Origin: CAXXOK01 sp963663285
GTDB taxonomy: Bacteria; Bacillota; Clostridia; Christensenellales; Aristaeellaceae
DNA length: 64,000 nucleotides
Reading direction: 5' to 3'
Assembly (NCBI GenBank): GCA_963663285.2
Contig: CAXXNI010000004.1
Location: 372,001 to 436,000 of the forward strand
Part shown: in pieces, positions 25,766-33,916 of the stretch
Position numbering within the stretch: position 1 is the stretch's first letter
Layout: each line of letters opens with the position of its first letter
Program-made: the position numbers and the translations under genes
Notes under the pieces: model-generated
What the model saw: the letters and a program-made list of their open reading frames with translations, nothing else
Told to the model about the DNA's origin: nothing
Database searches by the model: none

Positions 25766-26615
25766 TCCGCCGGGGGCTTTGGCAGCCGCAGGACTGCGGG
25801 GATACCGCTTTTCACTTTCGCGCCCGGTTGCGTTGTGCCTGCCGGATACGCTGCAAAGCGCGGCGAACGGAATAGTATACGCGATCGACCCGGACTTTCA
25901 CACGGTGCTGGCGTGCCTGCGCAAGCTGACAAACCCGGACGGCGAGCAACCGGCGAAATGGCTGTATCTGGCGCATCGCTTCTATAAAGGGCAGCCCCCG
26001 CCGGATGCCGACCGTCTGTTTGCTGCTTTTGTGGAAGGCAGCGTATACGCGGAGATAGAGACAGATGAAACGGTAGCTGCGGATAAAACCGCATACAGCA
26101 AGCCTGCCGGAATGGAGAAAGCAGCCGGAGAACAGGAAGCAAAGAAAACACCGGATATGAGCAAAGCTGCGTACAGCAAGCCTGCCGATGCGCAGGAAAC
26201 CATCGGAACGCCGGATACCGCCGAAGGATATGCAACGGCTGAAGCGGCTGGAGACAGCGGCACGCCGCTGATGGATTTTGAGCAGGATGCGGGCGCGCTG
26301 TACGCCTCGTTTTTACAGCAGTATGGAATCGACCTGCTTACGCAAAAGCTGCACTGGTTCGCGTTTCGGGAGCTGGTGGCAGGCCTTGGCGAGAACACGG
26401 CTTTCGGCGCGCGGGTGCGCCTGCGGGCAATGGAGGAAACCCATTTGCCGCCGGAGGAACGCGCGCAGTTGCGCCGCCTGAAGGAAAAAGTAGCGATTGT
26501 GCCGCGAATCGGGAACGCCGAAAAGGCGCTGCTGGCGGAGCTGGATGCCCGGCTTGCGGCGGGAGAAAACCCGGACGATGTGCTGCGGCGGCTGGCGCAA
26601 CTGGAAAACGCATAA
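25749..26615 (+). CDS. phage tail assembly protein Gp15-like, with a low-complexity insert
   Basis: A 288-residue protein. The N-terminus has YAIDPDFHTVLACLRKL and a later LYLAHRFYKG segment; the C-terminal half begins DFEQDAGALYASFLQQYGID followed by LHWFAFRELVAGL. Together these are the signature of the Bacteriophage_Gp15 family. Residues of about 98-180 are a Lys/Ala/Thr-rich insert in which AYSKPA occurs twice, absent from the normal family layout. It lies between the chaperone and the tape measure, as expected. Confidence 0.8.
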   Translation: MMRMTNPPGALAAAGLRGYRFSLSRPVALCLPDTLQSAANGIVYAIDPDFHTVLACLRKLTNPDGEQPAKWLYLAHRFYKGQPPPDADRLFAAFVEGSVYAEIETDETVAADKTAYSKPAGMEKAAGEQEAKKTPDMSKAAYSKPADAQETIGTPDTAEGYATAEAAGDSGTPLMDFEQDAGALYASFLQQYGIDLLTQKLHWFAFRELVAGLGENTAFGARVRLRAMEETHLPPEERAQLRRLKEKVAIVPRIGNAEKALLAELDARLAAGENPDDVLRRLAQLENA

Positions 26616-26674
26616 GTGCTTTTTGAATATGGAAAACCGGTAAAGAATAACATGCAATAGCGGGAGGGCACACC

Positions 26675-27496
26675 ATGGCGCAAGGCGACGGACAGGTGGT
26701 ATTTACCGTAACGCTGGATGATTCGGCGTTTCAAACAGGCATGGCGCGATTGCAAAGCGCTGTTGCGGGACTGGGGCAGGGGCTGACGGACGCGCTTACG
26801 GTAAACGCCTCGCAGCTGAACGCGGCGCTATCGACCGGGCGGCTGTGGGCGGCCAATGTGGCCGGAGGCATGCGCAGAAGCGGTACAGTGCAAAACGCGG
26901 CAAAAAGCGTGGTAAGCGGTGCGGCCGCGGCAGCGCGCGCAGTGGCGCAGTCGGGCGGAACCAGCGTGGGCGGCAATCTGGTAAGCGGTATGGCGGCAGG
27001 TGTGTACGCCCAAAGCGGCGCGCTGTCCGCAGCGGTAAAAGGCGTGGTGCTTAGCGCGCTTACGGCGGCGAAGAAAGCAGCCGGCATCGCAAGCCCCTCC
27101 AAACTCTTTCGCGACGAGGTGGGGCGCTATCTGGCGCTGGGCATCGGCAGCGGCTTTACCGGTGCCATGGAAAGCACCGTTCTGCCCGCCATGAGCAGCA
27201 GCGTGCGACAAAGTGCCGCCGCCGGGAGGAAAGCGCTGGATGCTTCGCTTGCAGCGGGTGTAGCGCAATCGCTGGGAACTAAGCTAACGCTGCCCAGCAC
27301 CGCGCGGATCAGCACGGCTGTATTGCCGACGGCTGCCATGCCTACGATGGCGGCAGCAACGGCTGCAGGTAAAGATACGGGGGCGGTTACCGTGACACAG
27401 AACATTACCTTTGCATCCGCCATGCAAGCTCCCGACGAGGTAGCCCGCGCCATACGCAGGCAGGCAACCTACGGCCTCGCTGCGGCCCGGAGCTGA
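26675..27496 (+). CDS. very short phage tape-measure protein
   Basis: A 273-residue, Ala/Ser/Gly-rich protein in the tape-measure position. Residues 139-156 (ASPSKLFRDEVGRYLAL) and the C-terminal VTQNITFASAMQAPDEVARA are signatures of tape-measure C-terminal regions. Typical siphophage tape measures have 600-2,000 residues with repeats and membrane helices; here the middle is missing and only about 130 residues precede the SPSK motif. At about 0.15 nm per residue this would give a tail of some 40 nm. It is either a genuinely short tail or an internal deletion that kept frame. Confidence 0.75.
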   Translation: MAQGDGQVVFTVTLDDSAFQTGMARLQSAVAGLGQGLTDALTVNASQLNAALSTGRLWAANVAGGMRRSGTVQNAAKSVVSGAAAAARAVAQSGGTSVGGNLVSGMAAGVYAQSGALSAAVKGVVLSALTAAKKAAGIASPSKLFRDEVGRYLALGIGSGFTGAMESTVLPAMSSSVRQSAAAGRKALDASLAAGVAQSLGTKLTLPSTARISTAVLPTAAMPTMAAATAAGKDTGAVTVTQNITFASAMQAPDEVARAIRRQATYGLAAARS

Positions 27497-27510
27497 AAGG
27501 AGAGTTGCTG

Positions 27511-28365
27511 ATGAGCAATACCATCACCCTGAAATGGCTGCGCGGCGATGGCCGTGCCTTTGCGGCGGACGGTACAACATTCGGGCTGGTTGCCATCGAG
27601 GGGTTGGATCAACCAAATGTGGAAGTATACACACAAAAAGCGGCGGTGGGCGACGGCGACCTGATTACGGGCAAGCGTGTCGGCAGCCGGGTGCTTACCT
27701 GTACGCTGAAAGCCAAACAGGCAGCGCTGGGCAGTGTTTTACGCCGCGCGGTAGCATCGTTTTTCCGGGCGCAGCAGACCTACGGCATCTATGTTACGCG
27801 GGGCGGGGAAACACGCTATGCCGCCGATTGCGAGTTGGAAAGCATGGAAATGCCGACCGAAAGCACTTTGACGCCGCTTATGGTGAAGCTGTCGTTTCTG
27901 CTGCCGGAAGGGTATTTTTTAAGCGCCGACAGCTTTGCCAAAAACATTGCGGGCGTGGAAGAACGCTGCGGCTACCCTTACGTTTCCCATGCGGACTATG
28001 GCCGTATTTACGGCGTGTATTCGTATGCCGAAACCGTGTATCTGGATAACGATGGCGACGCAGAAGCCTATTGCCGGGCGGTGTTTATCGCCAAAGGAGA
28101 TGTAACCAATCCCAAGCTGATCGCCGGGGATGGATATGTGCGCATTATCGGGTCGCTGACTAGCGGCGATGTGCTGGAGATCGACGGGCGCACCAAAAGT
28201 GTGACGCTGAACAGCGTGAATATCGCTACGCAAATCGACCGTGCCAGCAACTTTGACGGCATCGTGTTTGCCCTTGGTACCAACAGCGTTGGGTTCGCTG
28301 CCGATGTGGGCAGCAACATGCTGGATGTGTATGTGTACTACAACAAGCGGTATATGAGCGCGTAG
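27511..28365 (+). CDS. phage distal tail protein (Dit)
   Basis: A 284-residue protein in the Dit position, forming the hub between tail tube and tip. The N-terminal half carries TFGLVAIEGLDQPNVEVYTQ and GDGDLITGKRVGSR, typical of Dit ring domains, and the C-terminal half is a galectin-like beta domain. The ATG at 27511 follows AAAGGAGAG with a 6-base spacer; a TTG at 27505 is less likely. Confidence 0.78.
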   Translation: MSNTITLKWLRGDGRAFAADGTTFGLVAIEGLDQPNVEVYTQKAAVGDGDLITGKRVGSRVLTCTLKAKQAALGSVLRRAVASFFRAQQTYGIYVTRGGETRYAADCELESMEMPTESTLTPLMVKLSFLLPEGYFLSADSFAKNIAGVEERCGYPYVSHADYGRIYGVYSYAETVYLDNDGDAEAYCRAVFIAKGDVTNPKLIAGDGYVRIIGSLTSGDVLEIDGRTKSVTLNSVNIATQIDRASNFDGIVFALGTNSVGFAADVGSNMLDVYVYYNKRYMSA

Positions 28366-28517
28366 GGAATGAGAAATTTGGAATGAGGAGTGAGGAATTT
28401 TACGCATATGGAGGTAAAGGCAGAACAAGTGGAAAGCGTGTTTTGTGGATTGAGACCAAAGGACGGGATATGCGTAGGACGCTGCTTGTTCAAGCAAGGG
28501 AAAGGGGGTGAGCGTGG

Positions 28518-29543
28518 ATGGAACTGATCGGGCTGGATCAGAATTTTGCCACCGTAAAAGTACTACGCTGCATCAACATCCAGTGGAACCGCCGGTATTA
28601 CGAGCCGGGGGACTACCAAATACAGCTGCGCGCCGCTGATTGGGATACAGCGATTGCGTATGTATACACACACAGCCGCCCGGAAACCGGCATGGTGGAA
28701 AAGGTGGAAACGGAGCACACCATCAAGGGGGATATGGTGCTGGTGAGCGGCTTCTTTTTGGAAGGGATGCTCAACTGGAAGGTGACCTACCCCAAACACA
28801 GCAGCACCGGGAATGTATGCGCCGCGTGTAAAACCCTTGTGGCAAGCCTGCTGGCGGATGCCGGGGTAGCGGTTCCGGCAGCGGCGGACATCGGCAGCAG
28901 TGCCGCCTTTGATAGCGAGGGTGAAACCCTCGGCGATGCAACGTACGCCGCCCTGAAAGCACAGGAAATGAGCCAGCGCATCCGCTATGATTACGATACG
29001 GACACACTGCAATACGCTGTGTGGCAGGGGCTTAACCGTACGCAGAGCCAGAGTGTAAACAATTTTGCAGCCTTCAGCCAAAACTTCGGAACGGTGGACA
29101 GCTTAACGCTTACGCAGGACAGCAGCAATCTGCGCAATTACGCCATCGTGCAGTACCAAAGCAGCGACGCCGCTGCCGAAATGGAAATCGACCTGCGCGA
29201 AAGCACGGACGAGGTTAAGCGCATTCTGTACATCGACACCGGCATGGCGCAGGAGGATGGGCAGACCGAAGCGGATTTCCTCGCGGCGGTGGAAGCCGAA
29301 GCCCGCAAACAGCTGGCTGATTACGGAAGCATCGTCAACATCGATGCGGATGTGCTGCAACGCAATATTTATTACCGAACCGATTACGACCTCGGCGATC
29401 AATGCGATGTGCGGGATGACCGGTTACAGCTGGCCTACGAGAGCCGTATTATTGAGAGCAACGAAGTGTGGAAAAACAATACGCACACGGTTCGCTTGCA
29501 GTTTGGGGATAAGATTCCGGCTGCTTATCACAGAAGAACCTGA
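28518..29543 (+). CDS. phage tail-tip protein, ReqiPepy6 Gp37-like
   Basis: A 341-residue protein in the tail-associated-protein slot. The N-terminus (LRCINIQWNRRYYEPGDYQI) and the C-terminus (YYRTDYDLGDQCDVRDDR and HTVRLQFGDKIP) match the siphovirus ReqiPepy6 Gp37-like family, which forms the tail-tip hub in place of a large Tal protein. The 152 bases before it hold only a doubtful 39-codon frame. GGGGGTG precedes the ATG. Confidence 0.8.
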   Translation: MELIGLDQNFATVKVLRCINIQWNRRYYEPGDYQIQLRAADWDTAIAYVYTHSRPETGMVEKVETEHTIKGDMVLVSGFFLEGMLNWKVTYPKHSSTGNVCAACKTLVASLLADAGVAVPAAADIGSSAAFDSEGETLGDATYAALKAQEMSQRIRYDYDTDTLQYAVWQGLNRTQSQSVNNFAAFSQNFGTVDSLTLTQDSSNLRNYAIVQYQSSDAAAEMEIDLRESTDEVKRILYIDTGMAQEDGQTEADFLAAVEAEARKQLADYGSIVNIDADVLQRNIYYRTDYDLGDQCDVRDDRLQLAYESRIIESNEVWKNNTHTVRLQFGDKIPAAYHRRT

Positions 29544-29582
29544 CCCGTTTTTCCGATGAAACCAGAATAGGAGGAAACGCAA

Positions 29583-29684
29583 ATGACAGTTGAATGGGTA
29601 ACTGCGTCCCGCGCCCGCAGGCGGGGGATTGGGGTAGGTTGGGGAGGGGAACGCCCCTCCACAAAGGAGGCGAAGCCGACGTGA
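29583..29684 (+). CDS. 33-codon leader ORF overlapping the next gene
   Basis: ATG behind AGGAGGAAACGC opens a 33-residue frame (MTVEWVTASRARRR...) whose TGA overlaps the GTG of the downstream gene (GTGA at 29681-29684). Most of it runs through a GC-rich repeat-like hairpin element (29637-29670). It may be a translated leader that couples or regulates the baseplate gene, or the truncated start of that gene disrupted by the element. Confidence 0.4.
   Translation: MTVEWVTASRARRRGIGVGWGGERPSTKEAKPT
29637..29670 (+). promoter_or_regulatory. hairpin that can mask the ribosome site of the baseplate gene
   Basis: CCTCC in the middle can pair upstream with GGAGG in GGAGGGG-AAC-G-CCCCTCC, or downstream with the ribosome site in CCTCC-ACAAA-GGAGG. 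The two hairpins exclude each other. The element resembles the 52-bp repeat at 2661-2813 (both hold GGTTGGG, AGGGG and AAAGGAGG in the same order). Confidence 0.45.
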
Positions 29685-30682
29685 TTTCATGGCCTTTTGA
29701 CAGTACGCTTACCACGGATACCGAGGGGAATCCGATGTATTCCCGCACATACAGCAGCGATGTGCTGGCAAAGATTTTACGCAAGTATTTCTGCAACGGG
29801 GTATTCAGCGATGTTTCCACCAGTTTTCAGGTGGTGGAAGCGGAGGGCATGACGGTTGCGGTGGAAGCGGGCGAGGCGCTCATCAACGGGCGGCACTGCT
29901 ACGAGGAAGCCCGGCGCACGCTTGCGGTGCAGGCGGCCGATGCGAGCCTGGACCGCATGGATACGGTGGTGCTGCGGCTGGATTTATCAGTATCGGTGCT
30001 GAGCATCGACCTTTACATTTTGGCGGGTACGCCTGCTGCTTCGCCCACTGCGCCCGTGCTTACGCGTAACTCCAGCACGTGGGAGCTGGGGCTGGCAAAC
30101 CTGTTTATCAGCAAGGGCAGTACCACGGTAACGCAGGCGCGGATCACTGATACCCGGCTGGACAGTGACCGCTGCGGCGTGGTTGCGTCCGTTATCGGCG
30201 ATACGGATACCAGTGCGTACTATGCGCAGATCACGGCGGATTTGGCGGCGTTTAAGGCGGCGGAGGAAGCCGCGTTTACGGCATGGTCGAGCGCGACCCA
30301 AAACAGTATGGAGGCATGGATTACGGCAGAACAGGCAACGTTTGACGCGTGGTTTGCCAGCGTGCAGGATGCGCTGGGCGAGGACGCGGCGGGCAACCTG
30401 CTGAATTTGATAAACCAGTACCGTGCCCACGCATCGCAGGAAACACTGCCGGTGACTGGCTGGGCAGCCAGCGGAGACGTGTATACGCAGACGCTCGCCG
30501 TATCCATCGTACCAGCCAATTGTGTATTGCACGCATCCCCTGCCGAAGCCAACCGCACAGAGTATCTGGATAACGATATTCACGTGTCTGCAGCCGGCGA
30601 AGGAAGCGTAACCTTTACGGCTTCCGGCAAACCTGAAAATGATTTGACGGTTAACATCGCCGTTTCGGAGGTGAGCGCGTGA
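29681..30682 (+). CDS. phage baseplate/receptor-binding-type structural protein
   Basis: A 333-residue protein. The N-terminal domain (SWPFDSTLTTDTEGNPMYSR, FCNGVFSDVSTSFQV, then EAGEALINGRHCYEEA) is a known attachment module of baseplate upper/receptor-binding proteins in Firmicute phages. A helical middle (AAFKAAEEAAFTAWSSATQ) is probably a trimeric coiled coil, and a beta-rich C-terminus follows. The GTG at 29681 lies about 10 bases behind AAAGGAGG; an open extension to 29594 crosses the repeat-like element and is not protein-like. Confidence 0.65.
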   Translation: MISWPFDSTLTTDTEGNPMYSRTYSSDVLAKILRKYFCNGVFSDVSTSFQVVEAEGMTVAVEAGEALINGRHCYEEARRTLAVQAADASLDRMDTVVLRLDLSVSVLSIDLYILAGTPAASPTAPVLTRNSSTWELGLANLFISKGSTTVTQARITDTRLDSDRCGVVASVIGDTDTSAYYAQITADLAAFKAAEEAAFTAWSSATQNSMEAWITAEQATFDAWFASVQDALGEDAAGNLLNLINQYRAHASQETLPVTGWAASGDVYTQTLAVSIVPANCVLHASPAEANRTEYLDNDIHVSAAGEGSVTFTASGKPENDLTVNIAVSEVSA

Positions 30683-31698
30683 TTTACATCATGAATCAAG
30701 GCGGCGGAGCGAAAGAACTGGCTATCAAAGTGCTGGGTGGTGCCACCCAACCCACAGGCAAAGCCGGGTATCTCTGGATCAATACCGCGACTGCCATCAA
30801 CAAATACACGTTTTCAGGTGCAGAACCGTCCAGTCCGGTGGGTGGGAATGTGTGGATACAGACCGATGCAGAAAGCACAAGTATTATTGAGCTTTTGCGG
30901 ACTACAAATAGCGTAAAAGTGAACATCCTGCGCGTGAAGCAGTACAACGGCACGGGCTGGGATGTGTGCGCGGCATATTACCACAACGGAACGGATTGGA
31001 CGCAGGTATCGTACACTTTCGATCCGGCAACTGACATTGCCTATTCCGGTGATTACACGCTGCTTGACGATGGCGGCGGCAATTGGCGCGTAAAATTCCT
31101 GACCAGCGGTGTGCTGACGTTTTCCGCTGATCCGGGCAGCACCTTGGATGTGTTTCTTGTCGGCGGCGGCGGTGGCGGCGGCGGCGACTACGGCAGCGGC
31201 GCAGGCAGCGGGTACACGGATACCTTCACGCAGGCCGCAGTTGTTGATGCTGGTTATACAGTTACGATCGGCGCTGGGGGAAATGGCGGCGCGTATAGTA
31301 GCAATGGTACGTCTGGTGGCGCAACATCTTTTAATGGCGTATCCGTAAACGGCGGCCATTACGGAGGCAGCAACAACACGACGATGGGCAGAAACCTCGG
31401 CGGCGACGGCGGTTCCGGCGGCGGAGGCAACCCGGCTGCTGGCGTCGGCGGCACGGATGGGGCCAATGGCACCGGGACAAACGGTGGTGCCGGGCAAGGG
31501 GCTACTACCCGCGAGTTTGCGGAGGATGGCGCTGCGCTGTATGCGCAAGGCGGGCGGTCTTCACTTGGCGTTGAAAATCCCAGTGCGAATGAAGCGGATA
31601 ATACCGGAAACGGCGGGGACGGCAACTATTATTCATCGACCGGATATACGGGCGGCTCCGGTATTGTAGTAATCCGAAACCACAGAGAAGCTGCGTAA
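30679..31698 (+). CDS. phage glycine-rich tail fibre / tip protein
   Basis: A 339-residue protein. Residues of about 155-330 are Gly-rich (DVFLVGGGGGGGG, GAGGNGGAYSSNGTSGG) and end with GGSGIVVIRNHR, a pattern of glycine-rich receptor-recognition domains built from polyglycine helices. The N-terminus is beta-rich. It starts with GTG overlapping the previous stop (GTGA). It probably decides host-surface binding. Confidence 0.65.
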   Translation: MIYIMNQGGGAKELAIKVLGGATQPTGKAGYLWINTATAINKYTFSGAEPSSPVGGNVWIQTDAESTSIIELLRTTNSVKVNILRVKQYNGTGWDVCAAYYHNGTDWTQVSYTFDPATDIAYSGDYTLLDDGGGNWRVKFLTSGVLTFSADPGSTLDVFLVGGGGGGGGDYGSGAGSGYTDTFTQAAVVDAGYTVTIGAGGNGGAYSSNGTSGGATSFNGVSVNGGHYGGSNNTTMGRNLGGDGGSGGGGNPAAGVGGTDGANGTGTNGGAGQGATTREFAEDGAALYAQGGRSSLGVENPSANEADNTGNGGDGNYYSSTGYTGGSGIVVIRNHREAA

Positions 31699-31709
31699 GG
31701 AGGAAGCCT

Positions 31710-31982
31710 ATGCAAAATTACGCAATGATTGAAAATGGCGTTGTCGCTAACGTCATATCGTTAAACGACGAAAACGCCGGGGAGTTTCCCATGGCTGTTC
31801 CGCTGGGGGACCGTCCGGCGGGCATTGGAGACGCCTACGCAAACGGGGTGTTTACCCGTAACGGAGAAGTCGTACGGACACCCTTGGAACAGGCGCAGGC
31901 AACCATTGCGGAACTGGATGCCGCGGTGGTGGACTATGCCTATCAAAACGCCCTGCTCACGCTGGGCCTCACGGAGGAATAA
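31710..31982 (+). CDS. phage protein of unknown function
   Basis: A 90-residue protein with a beta-rich N-terminus (NYAMIENGVVANVISLND) and a helical C-terminus. Similar small proteins follow fibre genes in siphophages and may be fibre chaperones or tip subunits. AAGGAGG precedes the ATG. No family could be named with certainty. Confidence 0.6.
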   Translation: MQNYAMIENGVVANVISLNDENAGEFPMAVPLGDRPAGIGDAYANGVFTRNGEVVRTPLEQAQATIAELDAAVVDYAYQNALLTLGLTEE

Positions 31983-31984
31983 GC

Positions 31985-32125
31985 ATGTTATATACGGTAC
32001 TCACCCGGATGGTGGAACGCGGCGCTACAGAAAATTTGCGGGGCAAGGTGGACGTGCTTTACGCGGTCGGCAGCCTGACGCAGGTACAGTACGAAACGCT
32101 GGCGGGCAGCCTGCCTGCCGTATAA
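31985..32125 (+). CDS. small phage protein (46 residues)
   Basis: A 46-residue frame two bases after the previous stop: a basic helical start (MLYTVLTRMVERGATENL), then GKVDVLYAVGSLTQVQYETL. The pattern of a short helix followed by a (D)xLxxxGxLTxxQ motif is common among tiny proteins encoded between fibre and lysis genes of Firmicute prophages. Function unknown. Confidence 0.6.
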   Translation: MLYTVLTRMVERGATENLRGKVDVLYAVGSLTQVQYETLAGSLPAV

Positions 32126-32256
32126 CCAAAGCTATACAGGCGCGAGCCTATCGGCTTGCTTCGGGTTGATAAAACAGACGGATACAGTGCGTTTGGCCGG
32201 ATTTCAATTGCCGCAGCGGGCGGCCGGCATATCCGCGAACGCTCCGGCGGCTGTTT

Positions 32257-32276
32257 AAGCAAGCTGCTTGTTTTTG
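32257..32276 (+). terminator. intrinsic terminator ending the tail operon
   Basis: AAGCA-AGC-TGCTT followed by GTTTTTG. The stem is short but the U-run is good. Confidence 0.6.
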
Positions 32277-32298
32277 TGATTCAAGAATGTCAATAGTA

Positions 32299-32326
32299 AA
32301 GCGAGCCAAGCGGCTTGCTTATTTTA
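32299..32326 (+). terminator. second terminator before the lysis genes
   Basis: AAGCGAGCC (32299-32307), AAGC loop, GGCTTGCTT (32312-32320), then ATTTTAA. Nine pairs, one of them G-U. Confidence 0.65.
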
Positions 32327-32348
32327 ATGGGGCAGGGAGAGGGTTACC

Positions 32349-33161
32349 TTGGCAAGTAAGGCGACCAATGCCGCGTTGATAGCCGCGTGCAGCGCAATGC
32401 TGACAGAGGGAATCGGCTACGGCGATATGGATTGCCAGGCGGCGGTGGAAGCGGCGCTGGTGCGGGCGGGGCTTGCGCGCAGCACGGTCAATCTGGCGGG
32501 CAGCAATGCCCATTACCGCAACTGTTTGTGGACGGGTACGCCGCAGCGGTTGTGTGATCTTCTGGGCGTAAAGAAAGTTCCGGCCGGAGTTTTCGTGTTT
32601 ATTGTGCTCGCCTCGGGCGAGCCTGCCAAGTATCAGGGCGACGGCATGGGAAACGCCGACCATATCGGTATTTATCTGGGGAACGGAAAAACCTTTCACA
32701 GTTCGCAAACCAACGGCGGTGTGTGCGTATCCACCAAATTTGATGGGTACAACATCGTGCCAAACGGCGGCTGGAACATGGTGGGGCTGTCCGGTTGGGT
32801 GGATTGCGGGCTATCCGCTGCGCAACTGGCGGCGCTGAAAGCCGACGCTAATTACGCAGGGGAAGAGGCTGAAACAAGCGGTACAAACGCAGCGGCGGCG
32901 GAAGCTGCCGCTGTGGATGTGAGCGGTTTTTACACCATAAAACGCGGCTGTAAGGGCGGCGCGGTGCAGCGGTTACAGGAGTGGCTCAACACGTTGGGAT
33001 ATTCGCTCGCGGTCGATCACGATTTTGGCGCGCAGACACAGGCGGCGGTAACGGACTTTCAAACCCAAAATGGGCTGGAGGACGACGGGGTTGCCGGGCG
33101 GAAAACCTGGGCTGCGCTGGCTGCGGCCAGAACCACGGTAGACGCTGCCGCGCAGGGATAA
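32349..33161 (+). CDS. phage endolysin: NlpC/P60-like peptidase with peptidoglycan-binding domain
   Basis: A 270-residue protein. Residues 25-160 look like an NlpC/P60-fold cysteine peptidase: Cys29 in GYGDMDCQAA and His105 in NADHIGIYLGNGKTF. An Ala-rich linker follows, then a PG_binding_1 domain (about 195-260; KGGAVQRLQEWLNTLGY, TDFQTQNGLEDDGVAG). It would cut peptide stems in the host wall. The TTG start follows GGGAGAGGG. No signal peptide is seen, so release depends on the holin. Confidence 0.82.
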   Translation: MASKATNAALIAACSAMLTEGIGYGDMDCQAAVEAALVRAGLARSTVNLAGSNAHYRNCLWTGTPQRLCDLLGVKKVPAGVFVFIVLASGEPAKYQGDGMGNADHIGIYLGNGKTFHSSQTNGGVCVSTKFDGYNIVPNGGWNMVGLSGWVDCGLSAAQLAALKADANYAGEEAETSGTNAAAAEAAAVDVSGFYTIKRGCKGGAVQRLQEWLNTLGYSLAVDHDFGAQTQAAVTDFQTQNGLEDDGVAGRKTWAALAAARTTVDAAAQG

Positions 33162-33282
33162 TTGTGCGGCTGCAAACGGTAAAGCTGGTGATTTAAGAGC
33201 GCTATGCTGTCCGCCGTTATGCGGCTGGCGATACCGGCAAACAAACTTATAAAGCATAGAAAAGAAAAGGCAGGAATCCGCA

Positions 33283-33474
33283 ATGGAACAAAAGCGTATA
33301 CAATCTCCGGTGGTATGGGCCTCTCTGGCGGCGCAGGCGCTGTCCGTATTGGTGATGCTTGGCGTGTTGGACACGGGAATCAGCGATGCGGTGAACGATC
33401 TGGTGGCGGGACTTTTACAGCTGTTAGTGGTGCTGGGCGTGCTGAACAACCCGACCGATGGCGTAGGATTTTGA
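33283..33474 (+). CDS. phage holin, phi-LC3-like
   Basis: A 63-residue protein with two hydrophobic segments (VVWASLAAQALSVLVMLGVL and LVAGLLQLLVVLGVL) and the C-terminal NNPTDGVGF, which recalls the DPTTxG end of phi-LC3 family holins. It probably forms the membrane lesion that releases the endolysin. It is the last gene of the phage cassette. Confidence 0.75.
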   Translation: MEQKRIQSPVVWASLAAQALSVLVMLGVLDTGISDAVNDLVAGLLQLLVVLGVLNNPTDGVGF

Positions 33475-33916
33475 ACAACGGGCTTCAATGGCAAACCTTA
33501 GTAAAAGGGCATCCGGCTTGGGGAATCCAGCAAAAAAGTGAAGCGATCAACCGCATAGGCTGCCTTGGGCAAAACGCTTTGCCAGTGAAAAAGCCTATGC
33601 AAAAGAATTTCCCTGTCTCCCCGCTGACGGTTCCCCGTTCGCGGGGAGAAGCAACGGCAACCGGCAGCTATTAAAAAAGCTTATACTGTATGAAACCGGC
33701 GGCTTAAACGGCGTGATTCAACGCACGGGATGCGGGCTTTTCCGTGTTTTACGGCATCCTATTCCCTGTGTAGGCAGGCAATGCGCTAAAACGCCAATTC
33801 TACGGGCTTTTTAGAGAACACAGGGAACCGCTTTTCGCGCAGGCGGCGGACGGAAAGTATGGAAAATGCCGCGGAACAGGCGCGGCGCGGCGGGACGTGC
33901 GCAAAGGCTTTCTATA
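33475..33916 (+). other. non-coding region after the phage cassette
   Basis: About 440 bases with a TCCCCG-TTCG-CGGGGA hairpin near 33635-33655 but no clear U-run, no integrase remnant and no gene. It must contain the right boundary of the phage cassette; no repeat matching the left flank was found by eye. Confidence 0.4.

Larger units (their letters stand above)
17713..33474 (+). mobile_element. compact siphophage morphogenesis cassette (domesticated prophage or gene-transfer-agent-like)
   Basis: About 15.8 kb, with some 21 genes all on the plus strand in the canonical order: terminase small and large, portal, scaffold, capsid, connector, three minor capsid/head-closure proteins, tail tube, two tail-assembly genes, tape measure, distal tail, tail-tip, baseplate/fibre genes, endolysin, holin. 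There is no integrase, excisionase, repressor, replication, recombination, methylase or HNH gene inside or near it, and both flanks are ordinary chromosome genes. Base composition is like the host. All frames are intact. It could be a prophage remnant under selection, a killer particle or a gene-transfer-agent-like system. Confidence 0.85.

Noticed and set aside
28408..28527. 39-codon frame before the tail-tip gene
   Set aside because: No convincing ribosome site and no similarity to known small tail genes; it overlaps the next start. Too weak to list as a gene.
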